Origin: Rotaria macrura | Taxonomy: Eukaryota; Rotifera; Eurotatoria; Philodinida; Philodinidae | Direction of reading: 5' to 3' | Assembly: GCA_900239685.1 (NCBI GenBank) | Contig: OENT01000850.1 | Span: forward strand, 4,183 to 68,182 | Length of the DNA: 64,000 bases | Translations under genes and position numbers: made by a program | The notes under the pieces: generated by a model | The model's database searches: none | What the model was told of the DNA's origin: nothing | Seen by the model: the letters and a program-made list of their open reading frames with translations, nothing else | In this document: positions 48,801 through 61,335 of the stretch, piece by piece | Numbering within the stretch: the stretch's first letter is position 1 | Layout: every line of letters starts with the position of its first letter

Positions 48801-49303
48801 AACATGGAAAGATATGAACATGAAATCTTCTGCATTAGTGAGTCTTTAATGACAGACAACGGAATGAAAAAAAAGCTGTGTCAAACTTGAATATTCTTGC
48901 GTAGTTTCATATTTCTATCTAAATAAAGATCAAAATATCTATGTCAACTAATGATTTTGTTTTTCTAAGCTGCTATTCTGTTTATTCTTGTATTTTGAAA
49001 TAAGAGTCTAATTGCAAATTTGTGTGAGCATTTTATTTTGATGAGGACTTCAAGCAATTCCTCAATACCTAATCAACATACGTCTCTGTATTTAATGATA
49101 CTGCAGAGTTTAGTTTATATGTGCCTGTTCAACAAATCAAAAGGGTATCATATTCCGATCCACATTGTTTTTTTCTTTAATAGTCCCTTAGTTCGCTGTT
49201 AATTTAGATACTAATTAAAAATTGATATAAACTCTGCATTTTTTCCAGATACTTTGCAGAAAAAAATTAGAGAGTCTTCGTTTTCACTTTCTTACTAAAT
49301 AAG
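42880..49303. other. Gene-poor AT-rich spacer
   Basis: No gene supported over 6.4 kb. Points of note: a (G)11 tract at 46423-46433; a possible orphan exon or relic on the minus strand at 46371-46613 whose start (MSFEEQRRISKHIEK) is protein-like but matches nothing I know; and a somewhat GC-richer, self-similar stretch at about 45180-45790 that may be a decayed dispersed repeat. A TTTTTTCCAG acceptor-like sequence at 49239-49248 precedes the GPCR start by 55 nt. Confidence 0.4.
46423..46433. repeat. (G)11 homopolymer tract
   Basis: Eleven consecutive G in AT-rich surroundings, a likely site of assembly or polishing error. Confidence 0.95.
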
Positions 49304-50302
49304 ATGCCTTCGCCAGACTCAAATGCTATAGCTGCATGGAACAGTCTTTCAACAAGTGTCAATCGATATTGTTCAATATCTATCTTTCTTTTCGGTACAA
49401 TTGGAAATATTCTAAATATACTTGTTCTCTCAAAACGAGCACTTCGAACAAATACATGCTCATTATATTTTCTTGTTTCATCTATTGCAAATCTTATTGC
49501 TATTCTATCTGGCTTAACAACACGAATGTTATCTGGTTGGGCTTTAGATTTAACAAATACAATCAATTGGTTGTGTAAACTACGTGCATTCGTATTATTT
49601 CTTTCGAGAAATGCTGCTTCATGGTTAATCATGTTTGCCGCTATTGATCGATGGCTTTTATCAAATCGTAGTGTTCGTCGTCGACAATTGAGTACATTGA
49701 AAAATGGGTATCGTGGAATCATGGCTTGTATTATATTTTCCATTTGCTTATACATTCCAATATTGTATTGTTACGAAGCAAATTTAATCAATACTCCACT
49801 TGCATGTTACAGTAAGAACAGTATTTGTCGACTAGGATATGATTTAACGTATGCTTGTATAACAATATTATTTCCAACGACAACTATGTTCATACTGGGT
49901 ATGATGACAATATTTAATTTACATAAAGTCCAAAATCGTGTCCATATAGCAAGTATCATTGAAGTACGAAGCATGAGAGATTTTTCAATTAGTGGACAAC
50001 AATCAAAAAGGGAAAAGAAGAAACTTGATTATCGACTATTTTTCATGTTATTCATACAAATTGTACTTCTAAGTGTATTTACACTTCCACAAGCTTTACA
50101 AAAAATATATTCAACTATACAATCAACAGCATCAGAAACACCATTAAGAATAGCCATTGAAAATTTTATTTTTAATTTATTTCTTCTATTTACTTATTGT
50201 GCTCAAGGAATGCCATTTTATATTTATACATTAAGTGGAGGACGAATTTTTCGAAATGCATTGAAAAGTGTCTTCGCAAAAATGTATCATATGTTTCTTT
50301 AA
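49304..50302 (+). CDS. Rhodopsin-like (class A) G-protein-coupled receptor
   Basis: Intronless, 332 aa, with seven hydrophobic helices at about 25-45, 53-75, 91-115, 136-157, 180-205, 243-266 and 286-309. Class A marks: GN pair in TM1 (34-35), Cys91 at the top of TM3 with Cys168 or Cys175 in the second extracellular loop, DRW (115-117) for the DRY motif, a basic third loop (KREKKKLDYR) and Pro262 in TM6. TM7 lacks NPxxY and has GMPFYIY instead. The short N terminus (about 24 residues) has no signal peptide. The overall look is that of the divergent FMRFamide/peptide-receptor-like GPCRs common in rotifers and other spiralians; the ligand cannot be told. AATAAA at 50379-50384. The minus-strand ORF at 49267-49755 is its shadow. 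Confidence 0.9.
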   Translation: MPSPDSNAIAAWNSLSTSVNRYCSISIFLFGTIGNILNILVLSKRALRTNTCSLYFLVSSIANLIAILSGLTTRMLSGWALDLTNTINWLCKLRAFVLFLSRNAASWLIMFAAIDRWLLSNRSVRRRQLSTLKNGYRGIMACIIFSICLYIPILYCYEANLINTPLACYSKNSICRLGYDLTYACITILFPTTTMFILGMMTIFNLHKVQNRVHIASIIEVRSMRDFSISGQQSKREKKKLDYRLFFMLFIQIVLLSVFTLPQALQKIYSTIQSTASETPLRIAIENFIFNLFLLFTYCAQGMPFYIYTLSGGRIFRNALKSVFAKMYHMFL

Positions 50303-51810
50303 AAATTATTTTATCTAATCAAGAATTCGATAGACATATTTAATATTGTCATTTCTAGTTGACGTCGTAACTTTGTGAAATAAATATCTGGACAGATTAA
50401 TTTTTCTGTATTTATTGTAACAATGTCAACATCTAATTCAATTCTAAGTTATCTAGTTTTTTCTTTTGATAATAGTTTTAAATAGATTAGATATGTACAC
50501 GTATAGAATTTTATTGATCGTACAATTTAAATTTGTTCAATGACACATACAGAATCATAGAAGGTGTACTCATTGATTACTTGAGTTAATTCAAAATGAT
50601 TATCAAATAACCTATGCTATAGTTGAACTCAAAATCGATCGTGTCATGCAACTATCTGATAACGAAATTCTATAATGGCTTAAATTCTACGAAGAATTGT
50701 ATGATACGTGTTTTGAACTTCTATAATATGTCATCCGTACCTTGAGATCTTTTCCTACGGGAATATTAATTTAATTGTAACCCAGTCAGTTGTATAACAT
50801 GAAATCTGTAGCATTTCGAAATTTTCTAGAAATTATTTATTGCAACAAACATTACTCAGATCATATAATAGCTGCCTTGCATTAGCCTATTTCGAAATTT
50901 CAACCACACTATTGTGTATACAATGAAACATCATATCTAACACTTCAAATATTATACTTTAATATTAGAGGTCAGATTCATCGACATGATATCTGAACTT
51001 TCATCATTTTAAATCTTGAAAAAGTTTGATGATCAACGTGTCATGAAAATTGATCGTCAAAGTATGCAAAACAGTAGATCTTACTGATTTTCTACAGCTG
51101 TTGATGACAGTGTGTAATAGATGCAGTCCTATTTGGACATGAAACCATCCAAAGAAGATACTAAAAGAGTGATATTATGGAAATATTTGATCGAAATTCA
51201 GATACGTTGGAAATTACAGGCAGGATTACGCTGAGATATTCAGGGATGCGCATACTATCTACGAAGTTTTTGGTTTTGTTATTGTCACATAATTATATCA
51301 AAGCTTACTCTGTATGTGACAGTTAATTTTATGTCGACTTACAGGTTATGAGTTCTCGACTGCACACTATTCAACTCAGATATAATTGATTCCTTCTGGT
51401 AAGTTTGACATTGTAAAATTCTCTTTTTCCTTGTACTTTTTGAGTACAGAAGAGTATTTCATGAAGGAGATGACTTTTGTTTTAGATCTATTACAATGAC
51501 AGGCGAGAATTGATCTTCGTGAAATACACAACTTAGAGAGAGAAAGGTAAACAGTTACAATATCATGTCCATGTTTCTCTTGTACGTCGACAATCAAGTA
51601 ACTGATATGAGAGTGCCCATTTTCTAACTCATCATTCAATCATATTTTGACGTTGAAAGAAATTTAGCAGTATTCTCATGGATTTCTTTCTAGTAAATTG
51701 CTTTTTATTAATTTGCTCCTAATGAACGAGATTACTAAGTGTGCCTAAAAAGCTCCTGTAAGATTCCGTTGAATTCCTACGATAGGATCCGATAAAATGC
51801 AATATTGGAG

Positions 51811-52195
51811 ATTTGAAAGTTATTTCGACCGGGTCCCATGATAGGACTCCTATCATAGACGCGATTCTCGTGAGAACATGGATGAGATTCTTAAAAACTC
51901 TGACGAATTTGGTTTTGTCCTCATAAGATTAAATCGCGATCTATTTAATCTTGATACGTACTTTGTAAATAATTTGTCTCTAAATAGAAAACAAAAATAA
52001 CTCAAAACAATGGTATTGTGATAAATAAGTAAGTAGTTGAAAAATTTCCATACCAAACATTCAAGAGAGTGACAGAGTCATAATAGAAAAATTAGGAGAT
52101 ACTAAAGAGTTACACGATTAAGTAGCATCGATGGAAACTATTTTCTAGATGCCGAGTGCTATGTGTCCCGGTCGAGTTTCTTTAACTTTACAAAC
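51811..52195. repeat. Inverted repeat, arms about 35 bp, 0.39 kb overall
   Basis: The left arm (51811-51843) has TTGAAAGTTATTTCGACCGG then GTCCCAT; the right arm (52159-52195) has ATGTGTCCCGGTCGAG then TTTCTTTAACTTTACAA, its reverse complement with small indels. Just inside the left arm is a near-perfect palindrome (ATGATAGGACTCCTATCAT, 51838-51856). No ORF inside is convincing. Probably a short foldback element. Confidence 0.5.
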
Positions 52196-55100
52196 GTTCG
52201 ATTAAGATTGATTAACTATATTGTCTTCTGTAAAAGATCCATCTGTTCAAGGAAGGTAATGATCGAAGCACTGCATGCATTCGCACTCTGTTTTTTTCCT
52301 TCTTAGACAATATTTTATCAAAGAAAATGAATATATTATTAGAATTTATATCGTGATGTTTGTTTTGAGGACAAGAGCAGATATACTTCTAAAATAAACC
52401 GTTTCGACGGTCTAACTATTGAAGAGACAATCAGTCATCACATATTGCTATTCATGAATAAAAATCAAGAACATATTTGCTGGGCTTCAGAGATTGTCGA
52501 CTATCTATTTGAATGATATGTGAAGTTCAATAAGAATAAAATAAAATTTTTGACATTTCTGTTATACAGTATAGTGAGTGATTTTTCTATTTTGTAAGTC
52601 ATTATTGCTTTTGACATTACAAATTTGATATTTACTAGCCGCCTGTTGACGCCAATTAAAATTAGTTACTCAAATTCTAAACACGGTATGAAATATGAAT
52701 CGTAAATATCAATTAATACTTATCTTCCATGTATCTTGAATAGATGTCTCCAATGGTCTAATTATATAAGTCTGCGTGAAATCCTAATTATAGAAAATTG
52801 TTCTATCAATTATAAATGAATGAATAGGAATCGTAACCGAAAGTGAATGTTTTTGTATATGAGAGACTGAATTTGAAATCCGGCTAATGTCTGATGAGGT
52901 ATTGTATTTGATGTGAATATAGGATGGAATCTCACAGATTTGTACCTGTGAATAAAGTGTTTTAATTATCAATACATTCAATTATTTTCTAGAATTACAA
53001 TAGGAAACAACTTCAGATAGAATCTATTGAGATGTTTGTGATTGGACAACTATCCCTAGTCGCTCCAGGATATCCTTCCTTTCCTTTCCATTAAAACCCT
53101 ATCTGAAAGGACTCGATTTGTAATCTTTTCATTTACATTTTTCTTAAACCGTCACAAACCTTCTCCTAGTAAAATTACAAGTATTTTCTAGTGTATGCTA
53201 GATACTTTCACATTTGTCTTTTAGCAGCAATCACGTAAGAAAATAGAAGAGGTGAAAACGTGTTTTCATCACCATAATTAGGCAGTTCTGATCATCAAAC
53301 TGGTTTTTCGATAGCTTTGATCACCAGAATGTGTAAGATACAAATGATCACGCAAAACAGATACATTTGATAAAAAAATGTTTTCAAAACATTAAAACGT
53401 TGCATCATCTCTTTCCTTCGTATTCAGTAACAGTTACATTTCGTCAGTTTTACTGTTCTTCTGTATCTTATATATAAATAATAAGTTACTCAAAGTCTCT
53501 TCGTGCAAGCACTCAGTTAGTCTAGCATATCTATTCAATTCATATCAATTCAACCATAACACACGTTTTCAACAGCTAGGTAAAAAGATGTCCCAAGAAA
53601 TTTAAAAGAGCTTATGATAATAAATATATATTGTGATAAAGGCCATGACGTATTGCTTATCAATATGTTATTTTTTTTTGTTCTCAACATTGTCCTTGTG
53701 GAAAAATTAATATTTTGCATGAAATTCGAAAAATGTGGTGATCGAATCTATCTGTTTTGTGTAATTATTTGTATCTTAAAATTTTTGATGATCAAAACTA
53801 TCGAAAAAAGTGTTTGGTGATCAAAAATATTCCTACCCAATTGAAGAGCTCACCCATACCCAATAATAGTTAATATATGTGAAAAAAACGTTTCATGCCA
53901 TGTAAGACAGCATTCCAACACTTCGAATGTAACACAAGTATTGTTTCACTCTCTAGTCTAGAGAATATTAATCTTGAGAGTTCAGAATCTCTTTTGATGA
54001 GCTTCATCTCTTGAAACTTTAAAATTCAAGAGGAAGGTACTGTGAATTCCACCTCACACCATGCTTGAAGAGAATGGTTCACATTTCTATCCTAGACAAT
54101 GGCTCGAATGGATCTTTTGAAATTTTCTTCAAAGAATAGTTAACAAACATAGTGACCCATTAATCGATTGATATATATATATGTATATTAATAATAAAGT
54201 TCCTTTTCATTACGAATCCAGTAATATTAATGCCTCTGGAGAATTCAGTCGTAGGACTAGCTATATACATATTATTGAAAAGTTCATATGCATACAAAAA
54301 TATAGTTGATGCACATTAATTAAAATAATTACTCATATCCTTGTTTACTTAATTGACAATTCAACAAGCAGACGAACTATCCAGATTCTGAAAAGTCAGC
54401 AATGTAAAGTTCTAGAAAAAGACGAACAGAAAAATAGCTTCGAATCTATTCCTATCTTATAGTTACTAATGTGGTCTGTTCACATGAAATTTAGCTACCA
54501 GTAATTAAAGTATCATGACAATCAAATCGTTGTTCTGTATTCTCTATGTTGTATAGAGGATGTGCCATAAACAATAGTAGAATATAATAAATTCGATATC
54601 TCGACATCGGTTCAATGAATCGATTTCATTTTTTTCTCCCTAATACAACATACTTCAAGGTTCTTTCGATAAGATAACGATTCTTATACACTCAAGCGGG
54701 GTCCGACGGGAACGGCTTTTTCCTTTATTTTCCCGACCCGTTTCTTACAAGCATCCGGAACTTGAATTCTTGTGGCGATATCGGACACGGTAGTGTTATA
54801 AAAATTTTGCCAATCCAGAAAAACAATTTGTCCTATTTTTAAGTTTTCTAAAATGTATCGATGTAACAGCGTTTGATTTCGAAATAACTATTGTGCTATA
54901 TAATGCACACAAAACATCACAAATATCTGTCAAAAAAAAATACCATTACAACTATGCAAATAATAACAACGATAGACGAATATAGAAAATATGCACGATG
55001 TTAATCTAAAAAACAATCGAATTCATAGGTGTAATGGAATTCTGGAATAATTTTATCCACCACGTTATTTTCCTTAGCAAAGTGTAGTGAAAGATATTTA

Positions 55101-55850
55101 TTGTCAATCTAGCAAACGAAAAAGAATGTTGGTTTCTTCATATAATGAATATAAATTTATTACATGGAGAAAACAACAAAGAACAGCGCATTAGACGGCT
55201 AGGGGATCTACTGCTCCGAAAAAAATTGGCTGCGACTTTCTTCGGACGTGAACATTCTGGTTGTTCAATTTTCCCGAATTTGAAGAAATCCGTCTAATAC
55301 ATTTTTCTGAATGTAGAGAAAATCGAAGTTTGGAGAATAGTTTTAGACTTTCTCCGATTATTCGATGGAACCGCCTCTTTGACTCATTCACCATGCTCTG
55401 AAGAAAAAACGATAAATCACCATATTATTTCATACCCAGAGACTTGAAAAATGTAAAAAAAAACATGCTATTCGAATAATGGAAAGGACATTGTTTTTAT
55501 TTATTTTTTATTCATGAAAATAAATATTTTCTTCAAAATAATCGAATGAATTTGATTAAGGATAAAATTCATATTAGTTCATCGATTAAAATGTTTATTT
55601 TCCTGTATGAAATTGAAACAAATAAAAAATAATGTCCATGCCATCATCAGAGATCCTATGTTTTTCGTTTTTCTAGTCCTTGGTTAATATGGAAAGTTAT
55701 TTGACGAAAGGAAAATAGGAAAAAAAGGAAATTCAACAACAAATATTATAAATAGGTCACAATCTACTATTAGATACGTTTGGTAAGGCTCTAGAATCAA
55801 CATGAAATTTTATTCTCGTAAAGTGTACTGCGTTCATATTTTTCTCTTCT

Positions 55851-55858
55851 AGCCATAC
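55851..55858 (+). repeat. Target-site duplication, left copy (AGCCATAC)
   Basis: Eight bases directly before the left terminal inverted repeat, identical to 56497-56504. Confidence 0.9.
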
Positions 55859-56496
55859 TAGGGGTGCAACAAATCTTTAATGGATTTGGGATTTGTTACC
55901 AAATCTCTGAGGTTTGGACTTGGATTTGGTTTCTGGATTTGGGGTATAGTTAGAACTGAGTTCCTAGCTGTGGATTTCGTCTATATTTGGATCACAGGAT
56001 TGTTTATATTACTTTTTTCAGCTTAGATTTGGGATTCGGGATTGGTGATACGTTTGGAATTTGGGGTTTGGACTTGAACTTGGATTTGGGTTTGGATCTT
56101 AGATTTGGATTTGGACTTGGGATTTGTTTCCGATCTAACATCAGTCAAATTTTGAAGTCGTGCTACATTGAAACCAAATCTCAATCCCAAATCCAAATCC
56201 CAAACACAAATCCTATCCAAATCCTACCCATAATGATACAGATCAAATCCCAAATCCAAATCTAAGATACAAATCCAAATCCAAACCCAAATCGATACCA
56301 AATCTAAACAATTTTATATCAGCCTCTAAGAATTAATACTCTTCTCTCCCTTCTAAGACTTTATATTAAAAATTCTCATCAGATTTGGACAATTTAAGAC
56401 CAAGCCCAAACCCAAATCCAAATCCAAATCTCAGTCAAGAACAAATCCAAATCTATTTGCACCAAATCCCAAGGCCTTGGATTTGTTGCACCCCTA
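55859..56496. mobile_element. hAT-type MITE, 638 bp, with 8-bp target duplication
   Basis: The terminal inverted repeats are 17 bp and perfect: TAGGGGTGCAACAAATC at 55859-55875 and its reverse complement at 56480-56496. The ends TAGGG fit the hAT YARNG end rule, and the 8-bp direct duplication AGCCATAC on both sides is the hAT length. The interior has no transposase. It is made of TTTGGATTTGGG-type short repeats in the left half and their complement (CCCAAATCCAAA) in the right half, so the whole element can fold into a long hairpin. ORFs across it (55987-56265, 56023-56220) read the repeat. The unmutated ends and target duplication suggest a fairly recent insertion mobilised by an autonomous hAT elsewhere. 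Confidence 0.92.
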
Positions 56497-56504
56497 AGCC
56501 ATAC
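56497..56504 (+). repeat. Target-site duplication, right copy (AGCCATAC)
   Basis: Exact copy of 55851-55858 on the other side of the MITE. Confidence 0.9.
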
Positions 56505-59500
56505 GCAAATCAAAGTGTATAAGAGTAGAAATAGGAGATATTTTGTGCATTTGTTTTTGCTTGTGACGCTTGCTATTCGAAACGTTGAATGAAACCGAAT
56601 ACTAACGACACTATGAGATGGACCGCCGGCGAATACGGAAATTTTTAATAGAGTACGTGAATTGTATTATTTTTTTAGTAAATGGCCAGCTAGAAATGTT
56701 TCCGACGAAAAGTTTCTATCTAACAATAAAATTTTTTCTATGTTACTAGCTCTCCGAAGTGGAACTGGCTTGAGAAATAGTTCCGTTTTCTCGGAAACGA
56801 GAACGGGAAACGAGCAGGAAAAGTCGTTCATTAAGGGCCCTGCGCTCAAATTAACAGTAACATTACTATAAAATGCAGAAACGTTAGTTTTCCAACTTCA
56901 ATAAAAGGAAAACATCTCTCATCAAACAAAAGTTAACGTGACTTTCCTGAATCTAATCTAAAACTAGTTTTAAAAATATTGGAAAAAAACAGTTTCAAAA
57001 AATATTGAACCTCAATAATTTTACAAATTTTTCTCTGAAATCTATGAACTGGAAATTTTCGGAGACAGTGAGTATACTGACTGACTTACTACGTTGACAT
57101 TGAATAGACCAACTAAGACAGATCTTGTTTTCGAATATACAAGTGACTGAGTTATATGTGCAGCATAACTTCTCAGCTCGAGACGTTGAATCCTGAGTAT
57201 TCTAGAACGATTTGATTCGTTAAAATTACAATTGGAGGCGTATCTAGTGTTTTATTATGTCGTGACTACGAATCGATTGTTGTTTGAAATTTTCACTGTA
57301 ATTAGAACTAGAAGATATCTATGGTTGTTGAAAATTTCAGCTTGGTTGCTCTATCAAATCTTGAGATATTGCGTCTTTAATTTATACACTTTCTTCGAAG
57401 ACTGATATTTTAGAACATTTGGAGAGGAATTGATAAAATTATCAAGATTCAAGATTTTTTGAAACTGTTTTCTGTTTTTTAAATTTAACGAAGTTTCATC
57501 ATCTTATTTGATCAGGGACGTTTTTTAATAAAATTCGAAAGTCACGTTTCTGAATTTTGTTGTAACGCTATAACGTAATGAAGCATCTAACGATAGTTGT
57601 CTTATCATAAAAATTTTGAAGTACTTTCGATTAAGGGAAAACAATGAATGCAATTCAATGGACCAATCTGGACATCTTGAATTGGATCACTAGACAGAGG
57701 GTGTCCTGTACGGCATATGTATTTCTATTTTCTTAACTGTTTGACAAGAAAAACAACCGTAAACATGATCAGTTTTATGTATTTTTCTTTCGGATAATTT
57801 TGATTATCAATGTACTATAGATTTTATTTGAATTAGATTTTTCGAAATTATATACACATAAATCCTCAATAAGATCATACAATGAGACTATCAAGCATTC
57901 ATATACATTCAGTCGATAGCGCTTCATAGAAAGAAACCGGGTGAAATGCAATGATGAATGTTTCTTTTTTGAATATCAAGTATTGATGCGTTTTGACTTG
58001 CGTTCAAGAATTGATTCGAATGAATCATGATAGAGTCAAGTCAACATATAGGAAAAAATAGTGACAAGATTAGTGATGTGAATTACAAAATTAAACGTGT
58101 CTGCCTTCATTGATGTGACGTACGTTTCATGATATTTCGATAAAAAAAAAATATTGACTTCTAGCTTGACGCGTATGATTTGATTCCCATCGTAATAAAA
58201 AAAGAAAACGATCAAGAACACGTCATACATGTTTTGCTAATCTAATGGAAAAATTAGTTAATAATCAGCGGAATATCTGACAAAGACAATGCTTCATGCT
58301 TATTTAAAAGTAGTTCGTTTTCGTTTTAATGCGATGATATGAGATGCAAAATGATAGGGTACAATTACCTTTTTCTTAAAATCGAAAATAATACTAAATC
58401 AATACATTGCCGCAAATAAAAATGAAGGTCATGATTATTATTGATCGATGTCAGTGTAATTGATCAGCAAATGCCTGTATTTTACATTAAATTTTATACA
58501 ACGCATAGCATGAAAATTTATTCTAATGCTTCACCGAGTTTTTTTCTTTTTGATGAAAAACAATATGTAATGAATCCTTCGAAATTCAATTGATCTATGG
58601 ATATGTATGCGGAACATTTCCATGTGTGAAATAGATTTATTCTCGATAATCGCTGCCGATGCTTGAACAGTTGTATTTTTAAAGTAGAATAAGTCATCAA
58701 CACATATTGAAGATACTTTATTTCTTCTGTCAAAACATAGCTAGACTACGATAATATATAAAACATTAGTAAAGAACTCGTTCATTACAATAGTTTTTAT
58801 GTTAGATTTTGTAGTATATATACGACTGCAAATGAAATCTTTTTCATCATACTCACATGAAAGCATTCAATATAGATTAAAAGCTATCTATATCATGCAT
58901 CTATCAGACAATTTTCCCAGAATCTTACAGAAAATCTTGCATAAATCGATTTATATCTGATAGATTTCGATAAGATTCAAAACCAATGAGAAAAATTTTC
59001 TAGGCATTGTATTTTGAGAAAACTTGAAATTTCTACGGATCAATAATTCATGAAAGGAAACTTTTAGAACACAATCGTCGGTTGCAAGTTCTTATATCGT
59101 ATCTAACTATGTTAGCTAGACGTTTTTGACTTTAACTATCCATGCATGAAAAAAAACATAAAGGTCAACAAAAAACGACTGTGACATGTCTGCTAACCAG
59201 TTTTTATCATCATCTAAATTTTTTCAGTGAAAATTTACTCTTCTTTTTCTTTGAGTTCATGAATGTAGATTACGATTGAGAATCTCAAGAATTAGGACAC
59301 TAGGCTCTGCTTGTCATCCATACTCTACGCTTCATATGTATTGTAATATTGGTTACGAGCTGATATTTACTCGTACTTCATCGGTTCAATCCTCCAATGT
59401 TATATATGATTGTTACACCGTTGACTATGTTTTATAGAAGTTTTTTTTTCTTCATCGAGACGATTAAGAAATTAAAATTCATGCATCGACTCTATTAGTT

Positions 59501-61335
59501 TTCTTGATCTATAAATAAGTTGCGAAATGAGTCTGTTTGTTGTTCTTCGATGAGATTATTTTTACATAGTTTTCTCCTCGATCATAGAAAACAAAAACAA
59601 TTGGAAATCATGTTTTTTTTTATTCAATGAAAAAGAAAGGTTCAACTTTCTACTTCGAAAAATTTTTAAAAGCTTTGAAGAAAAGTTTGCATCTAAAACT
59701 TGGTGAGTAAATTGAGTATTCATCGAGTACAAATAAAGGTTGAATAAAATATGCAAACGTAGAAACAGGCGACGACACATCCCTCGTAGATGTCTGGATG
59801 AATGAATAAAAAAAAACATCTACACACCATGCATCGATAGAAGAAAAAAAGAAAAGAAAAAACTTACAATACTTGACAATCATGCATTGAATATTAAGAC
59901 TTGTAGTTCTTCTCTTTAGATTTTCACTGATAAATAGACTGAGTATGTTATATATGCTACTTGCATAGCTTGAAAATTATGTTGAAAAAAATATTTGAGT
60001 TTTACAAAAGTGAAAAAATGTTAGTTTTATTCATTAACTTGAAATTATGATTCTCAAGTAAAAGAAATCATGTGATTTGCTGACAGCGTTACTCGTAGTT
60101 TGACTGTTAAGTAAAAGCTTCGCATCAGAAAGGATTATTCATTGCATACGGTATGAGCAATCGTTCGTTCGTATGGGCATGCCTCCGGAAATGTAAATAA
60201 AAGATTTATTTGACTAATTTCTTTAGAAATTTTAGTAAGAATTGGTTTAGATTGTTGGATGATGAGGGAAAAGGTCGTATCGTTCGATCATGTTATACAT
60301 GTCAAAAGTTATGATAAAAAGAATTAATTATTTTCAGAGTGATGTATATCAAAACGAAATGTCATTATTTGAAGACACCTTCGCAAACAATCAATTGTTT
60401 AGCGTCGAATCATAATATCTCAATATGAGAAACATAGTGAAAGAGTAATCTGATGTGATTACGTTTGGATTTGTTACTACTTAAATAAATCGATTAGTTA
60501 TTAGACTGTGATCTAGAATTATTTTAATAATGTTTAACGTATCTCTTTGATCTGATTTTACTATAAATAGAAAAACGTGATTTTCACGTCGGTACTCACG
60601 ATATGAAATGCTACAGTTCGGTATAACCAGCGATTTATGAGAGAACAAGATTGTACCTACAGAGTATATTTTATATCGAATATTTTATCGTTGATACATT
60701 CAATTGTTTACAAGAAAAATGAATTTGTTTATCTTTACTCCTAAAACCAAATATTCGATGCCATCATATTAAATTAGCGGTTGTCTTGTTTACTAAAGAA
60801 TAGTTAATATTCTCAACAGTTATATTACAAGGTTGTTTTTCTAATGTTTACGATCGATTTTTCTCCCGATAGTTTACGTCTACAATTTAATTTTTATTAT
60901 TCAAGTTAATCATAGTTGAATAGACATGATATTTAAAATTAAAAGTTAACGTCTATTTCTATTCGAAGACAAGATGAGCATATATAAGATACATAAATTT
61001 CAGACAAGACTATTTCTATCAAAAGATAAATAAGTACATATACATGTTAATATGGTACAAATATTTTCAAAACATAGATTAGGATGTTTTTTAACATGTG
61101 TACGTTAATAAAAGAGCAATTCATAGGAAAATTTGTCATATTTTATTCACAACAATAAAACTACAAAAGCACAGTAAAAACACAATATCACATGTACTCA
61201 GATTAGTAACTATTATCTGAATCGTGATGCTATTGAACATGGATATTCAAAAAAAGAAAAAGAATTTTCACTCATGTTATGCATGAATGTGAATGCTAAA
61301 TAGAACATTTGATTCTGTCAATTATTGCCGATGAT
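56505..61335. other. Gene-poor AT-rich spacer
   Basis: No coding region supported. A GC-richer patch at about 56740-56850 contains a hairpin-like TTCTCGGAAACGAGAA and GGGCCC and may be a decayed element. The reverse-strand AATAAA at 61142-61147 is the probable poly(A) signal of the ETS gene. Confidence 0.4.

Larger units (their letters stand above)
50303..55858. other. Gene-poor AT-rich spacer
   Basis: No coding region supported. It contains an inverted-repeat structure (51811-52195) and a small 109-bp segment bounded by ATTAGACGG (55190-55198) and CCGTCTAAT (55290-55298), perhaps a tiny DNA-element relic. Confidence 0.4.

Noticed and set aside
49267..49755. 162-aa minus-strand ORF
   Set aside because: Antisense shadow of the GPCR; its hydrophilic sequence has no family resemblance.
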